Positions 60,652 through 64,000 of a stretch of 64,000 nucleotides of DNA are shown piece by piece; the first letter of the stretch is position 1; each line of letters opens with the position of its first letter. Under the pieces are notes generated by a model. That model did no database searches. It had not been told where the DNA came from and saw only the letters and a list, made by a program, of their open reading frames with translations. A program made the position numbers and the translations under genes. Origin of the DNA: Cinnamomum chago (lineage: Eukaryota > Streptophyta > Magnoliopsida > Laurales > Lauraceae); assembly GCA_038049695.1 (NCBI GenBank), contig CP142452.1:31112501-31176500 (forward strand), in the 5' to 3' direction.

Positions 60652-62042
60652 GACCCCGTATGCTGATTTTGTGCGCCCGCAGACTCGTTTTCTAGGTTTT
60701 AAGCTAACGTTCTAACTTAAATCTACGTTCTAACTGTACGGCAATCCGGGACTCGTAATCTCGTTCCGTCAGTTCCTGCAAGTCATGAATGACTAGAGGC
60801 CCGTCTCGTCAAGTTTCAGGGGCAACGGAGCCCGTTTGCTCATTTTGGGCATATGGTGGCTTGTTTTCTAGGTTTTCAGTTAACGATCTAACTTAAACCT
60901 ACGTTTCACATGTACGGAAAATCCGGGATTCAGAACCTCATTCCGTCAGTTCTTGCAAGTCATGAATGACTAGGTGTCCGTGCCCGTAAAGTTTCACGGG
61001 CAACGGAGCCAGTTAGCTCATTTTGGGCGCTTGGGGGCTTAGTTTCTAGATTTAAGCTAGCGTTCTAACTTAGACCTACGTTTCAACTGTACGGACCATC
61101 CGGAATTCAGAATCTCGATCCGTCAGTTCCAACAAGTCATGAATGACTACGGACCCGTGCCCGTCAAGTTTCACGGGCAACGGAACCCGTTTGCTCATTA
61201 AGGGGTCTCGGAGGCTCGTTTTCTAGATTTAAAGCAAACGTTCTAACTTAAACCTACGTTTCAACCGTACGGGCAATCCGGTAATCGAATTCTCGTTCTG
61301 TCAGTTCCTACAAGTCGTGAATGACTAGGAGCCCGTACCCGTCAAGTTTCCCAGGCAACGGATCCCGTTTGCTAATTTTGGGCGCCCGGACTTTCGTTTT
61401 CTATGTTTTAAGCTAACATTCTAACTTAAACTTACGTTTCGACTGTACGTGCAATCCGGGATTCGGAATCTCGTTCCGTCAATTCCTGTAAGTCATGAAT
61501 GACTAGGGGCCCGTGCCCGGCACGTTTCTAGGGCAATGAAGCCCAGTTTCTCATTTTGGGCGCTCGGAGGCTCGTTTTCTAGGTTTTAAGCTAACGTTCT
61601 AACCTAAACCTAGCTTCCAACTGTGCGGGCAATCCGGGATTCGGAATCCCGTTCCGTCAGTTCCAGTAAGCCATGAATGACAAGGGTCCTGTGCCCGTCA
61701 GGTTTCACGGTCAACAGATCCCGTTAGGTCATTTTGTGCCCCCGGAGGATCGTTTTCTAGGTTTTAAGCTAACGTTTTAACTTCAACCAACGAGTCAACT
61801 GTACGGGCAATCCGGGATTCGGAATCTCGTTCCGTCAATTCTTGTAAGTCATGAATGACTAGGGGCCCGTGCCCGGCAAGTTTCTAGGGCAAAGAAGCCC
61901 GTTTTCTCATTTTGGGCGCTCGGAGGCTCGTTTTCTAGGTTTTAAAGCTAATGTTCTTACCTAAACCTACGTTTCAACTGTACGGGCAATCCGGGATTTA
62001 GAATCTCCTTCTGTCAGTTCTTACAAGTCCGTGCCCGTAAAG
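60652..62042. repeat. Truncated 8-mer (A1 + B2-B8) ending at LINE copy 2
   Basis: Starts with the GACCCCGTATG anchor of an A half. From the second monomer it is B-type (CATATGGTGG, AGTTAACG, GGCTTAGTTTC), so the A-to-B switch is at monomer 1/2 and not at monomer 5 as in the other 8-mers. It ends abnormally: AAGTCC at 62025-62030 is followed by GTGCCCGTAAAG from a different monomer type, then by the T run of the LINE. Confidence 0.85.
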
Positions 62043-62054
62043 TTTTTTTTTTTT

Positions 62055-62164
62055 GAAGAGTAAGTTAGTTCTTCATTTTCTCAAAATAATATACAGAAAT
62101 GGAGTTTATCCGCCAACAAGGCAGAAATAAACTCCCAAAGGGGCATACCCCTTACAAAGCATAT
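62055..62164 (-). other. 3' UTR of LINE copy 2
   Basis: Same 110-bp 3' UTR as copy 1, with one change (A to T at 62146) in the loop of the inner hairpin. Both stems are unchanged. Confidence 0.8.
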
Positions 62165-63793
62165 TTAATTCAAAGAGATGCCCACAACCCGGGCAAAGGT
62201 AGCAAATAACGACATAATATCAGAACCATTGATAATATTTGAGGGCCCAAGAGTCCTGCTAACAACTTTACTAAACCGAATAGTATGATGATGGAGCTTG
62301 GAATAGTGCACGTGGTCAAATCGTGTGAGGAAAGAATGAAACTTTCTCATTTGAAATCTTACACGCCAGTCAGACAAAGATGGATCAGCCAAGCTCAAAG
62401 TCAACAGTGGGTCCGCCTCTATAGTAACAACATGTGCCTGGATGTGGAGAAGTTGCATAAAACTATGAACACCTGAATAGTAGTTGAGTGCTGATTCAAT
62501 ATGTGCATGAATAGGACAAGTTACATCTTTCCACAAGATGCCCACCATTCGCTGGTCAATAGTTGTGATGGAAAGTCTCCATCCAGGGTTCTGGACGACC
62601 AAAGGAGAAGGACTGTGACTTTGATGAGGCTCTGCAGGAATATTCCAATGACCAGCAATATTCTCTGGGAGTTGGAGACCAAGGTAAAGAATCTTTCTGC
62701 AGACTGTATGCAGAATTTGATGAGCTACCATCTCAATTGTGTTAACTTTCAATATGAAGATTCTACCATTCCTTTCAGCCCAAATATACCAAATAAAAGC
62801 ATTCACAACAAGCTTTCCCAAAGTTTGAACATCATTACTGCATTGAGGTAGCTGAGAGTGGACTGATTGCATCAAATCCATCGGACTCATACATTCAGCT
62901 GGAGTCAAGTTGAGCTTTGAGAGAAGCAATGACCAAACTGATTTAGAGAAAGGGCATTGAAGCATCAAATGTGAGTCAGACTCCCAAGTAGCACTACAGA
63001 GCACACAGTTTGAGTCACATTGCACATGACGTTGGAGAAGGAATTCTTTGGTTTTAAGTCTCCTTTTCAAGAACATCCAAGAACACAGTGAATGTTTCTT
63101 GATACATCCCTTGAACCAAATCAAAGAAGGCCAAGTAAGGCCTTGATCAGTGAGATTACAAACCATTGCATAAGCTGATTTAAAAGTGAATTTACCATTG
63201 TCTTCAAGTGTCCAGACCACCTCATCTTCAAAGGCATTACATGGCTCAACTTCAGTAGGCACTAGTTGGAAAATTTCCATAAGAGAATTGGACGTTGGAG
63301 TAGGGAATCTCCAACTGCCATCCACAATGAAATGCCGAACATATACATCAGCTCCAAGCCCCATGTCATAGATTGCCCTATCCCCATAGCAATCTTTAAG
63401 CCGTCCCCCATTCAGCCATGGATCCGTCCAAAACTTTGTAATATGGCCATTACCAATCAGAAATTTTATATGATTCTTAGCAAGTGGCCTGAAGTGTAAA
63501 ATACTCTTCCATCCCCATGAAGCCTGTCTTGGGATCGGAACATCCCAGAAGGAGCTACCCCGAAGATATCGTGCTTGGACCCATAGGTTCCAGCAAGTGT
63601 TCTTATTAAGGATAATTTGCCACACCTGCCTTAAAAGGGCAGCTTTAGACGTTCCCGAAATGGATCGAATGCCAAGACCTCCCATAGCTACTGGCTGACA
63701 AATTGAGTCCCAAGCAATGGGATGAATATAAGCAGATGACCAACAATTCCAGAAGAAATCTCTCAACTGACGGTCAAGAGCATGCAGAGTTGC
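62165..63793 (-). pseudogene. LINE ORF2 fragment (C-terminal 542 residues)
   Basis: Corresponds to residues 818-1359 of the intact ORF2 of copy 1. It keeps the region after the reverse transcriptase, the zf-RVT-like cysteine/histidine cluster and the divergent C-terminus, but has no endonuclease or polymerase motifs. Two missense differences (F1029C, R1164I) and no stops were seen. The reading frame happens to stay open upstream, through the junction filler into satellite, with an ATG at 63820. The resulting 551-codon chimera is probably accidental. Confidence 0.9.
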
Positions 63794-63804
63794 AGAGCAT
63801 GCAG
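63794..63804. other. Templated filler at LINE copy 2 5' junction
   Basis: The 11 bp AGAGCATGCAG repeats the LINE bases at 63777-63787, six bases away, and lies between the end of LINE identity and resumed satellite. Such short local copies are typical of end-joining with polymerase slippage. Confidence 0.75.
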
Positions 63805-64000
63805 AATTTCTGTAAGTCATGAATGACTGGGGGCCCGTGCCCGGCACGTTTTTAGGGCAATGAAGCCCGGTTTCTCATTTTGGGCGCTCGGAGGCTCGTT
63901 TTCTAGGTTTTAAGCTAACGTTCTAACCTAAACCTAGCTTCCAACTGTGCGGGCAATCCGGGATTCGGAATCCCGTTCCGTCAGTTCCAGTAAGCCATGA
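63805..64000. repeat. Satellite to window end
   Basis: Resumes at AATTTCTGTAAGTC, a one-base variant of the B5 monomer, and continues into B6 (GGCACG, CCTAGCTTCC, CCAGTAAGCC). Satellite phase is not continuous with the left flank of LINE copy 2. Confidence 0.92.

Larger units (their letters stand above)
62043..63793 (-). mobile_element. 5'-truncated LINE, copy 2
   Basis: About 1.75 kb of the same element as copy 1, on the same strand. It starts at the poly(A) tract (12 T on the plus strand, 62043-62054) and ends within ORF2 codon 818. A constant offset of 14,379 aligns it to copy 1. I found three substitutions: 62146 (3' UTR loop), 62754 (ORF2 R1164 to I) and 63159 (ORF2 F1029 to C). The 5' leader, ORF1, endonuclease and reverse transcriptase are absent, so the copy is dead. 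The shorter poly(A) and different satellite phase favour separate insertion over duplication of copy 1, but the flanks are rearranged. Confidence 0.94.

Noticed and set aside
63821..63847. Start of the second LINE frame at 63847
   Set aside because: The codon is GTG inside satellite. The first ATG is at 63820 and also lies in satellite, so neither is a real gene start.

Overview
This window is plant nuclear heterochromatin. It is one continuous tandem satellite array of roughly 178-bp monomers, all in the same orientation, interrupted only by two minus-strand insertions of one LINE (L1-type) family. The plant origin is inferred from the LINE: its ORF1 has a DUF4283-like region plus a CCHC knuckle, and its ORF2 has an endonuclease, a reverse transcriptase and a zf-RVT-like module, an architecture typical of angiosperm L1 elements. 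I do not recognise the satellite family or the species. A nucleosome-sized monomer with strong higher-order structure suggests a centromeric or pericentromeric array, but nothing here proves it. There are no host genes, tRNAs, rRNAs or CRISPR arrays.

Satellite layout. Monomers are organised in higher-order repeats (HORs). The basic HOR is a 15-mer of about 2,668 bp. It is made of an A half (7 monomers, about 1,246 bp) and a B half (8 monomers, about 1,422 bp) that are themselves related, so the 15-mer looks like a duplicated 7/8-mer. From 1 to 13,338 there are five consecutive 15-mers. From 13,339 the array is mixed: 8-mers (A1-A4 fused to B5-B8), 15-mers, a 17-mer (15 plus a duplicated dimer) and 23-mers. 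From 25,960 to 42,305 a larger unit of 15+8+23 = 46 monomers (about 8.17 kb) occurs twice in tandem. A related 17+8+23 block precedes it (17,431-25,959) and a lone 23-mer follows it (42,306-46,387). Simple 15-mers return after the first LINE.

LINE copy 1 (about 47,649-53,912, minus strand) looks full length and intact. From its 5' end (right) to its 3' end (left) it has a tandemly repeated 5' leader, ORF1 (560 aa from a good-context ATG), ORF2 (1,359 aa) overlapping ORF1 by ATGA, a 110-bp 3' UTR with two potential hairpins, and a 27-nt poly(A) tract seen as T on the plus strand. It sits precisely inside a B1 monomer with essentially no target-site duplication.

LINE copy 2 (62,043-63,793, minus strand) is a 5'-truncated copy of the same element with only three substitutions seen by eye. 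Its satellite flanks are rearranged and there is an 11-bp templated filler at its 5' junction. From about 63,805 to the window end the sequence is satellite again.

How the parts relate: the satellite is the host substrate, shaped by unequal exchange at several scales. The LINE is a recently mobile parasite whose two proteins (RNA-binding ORF1p and EN/RT ORF2p) would mediate its own retrotransposition.
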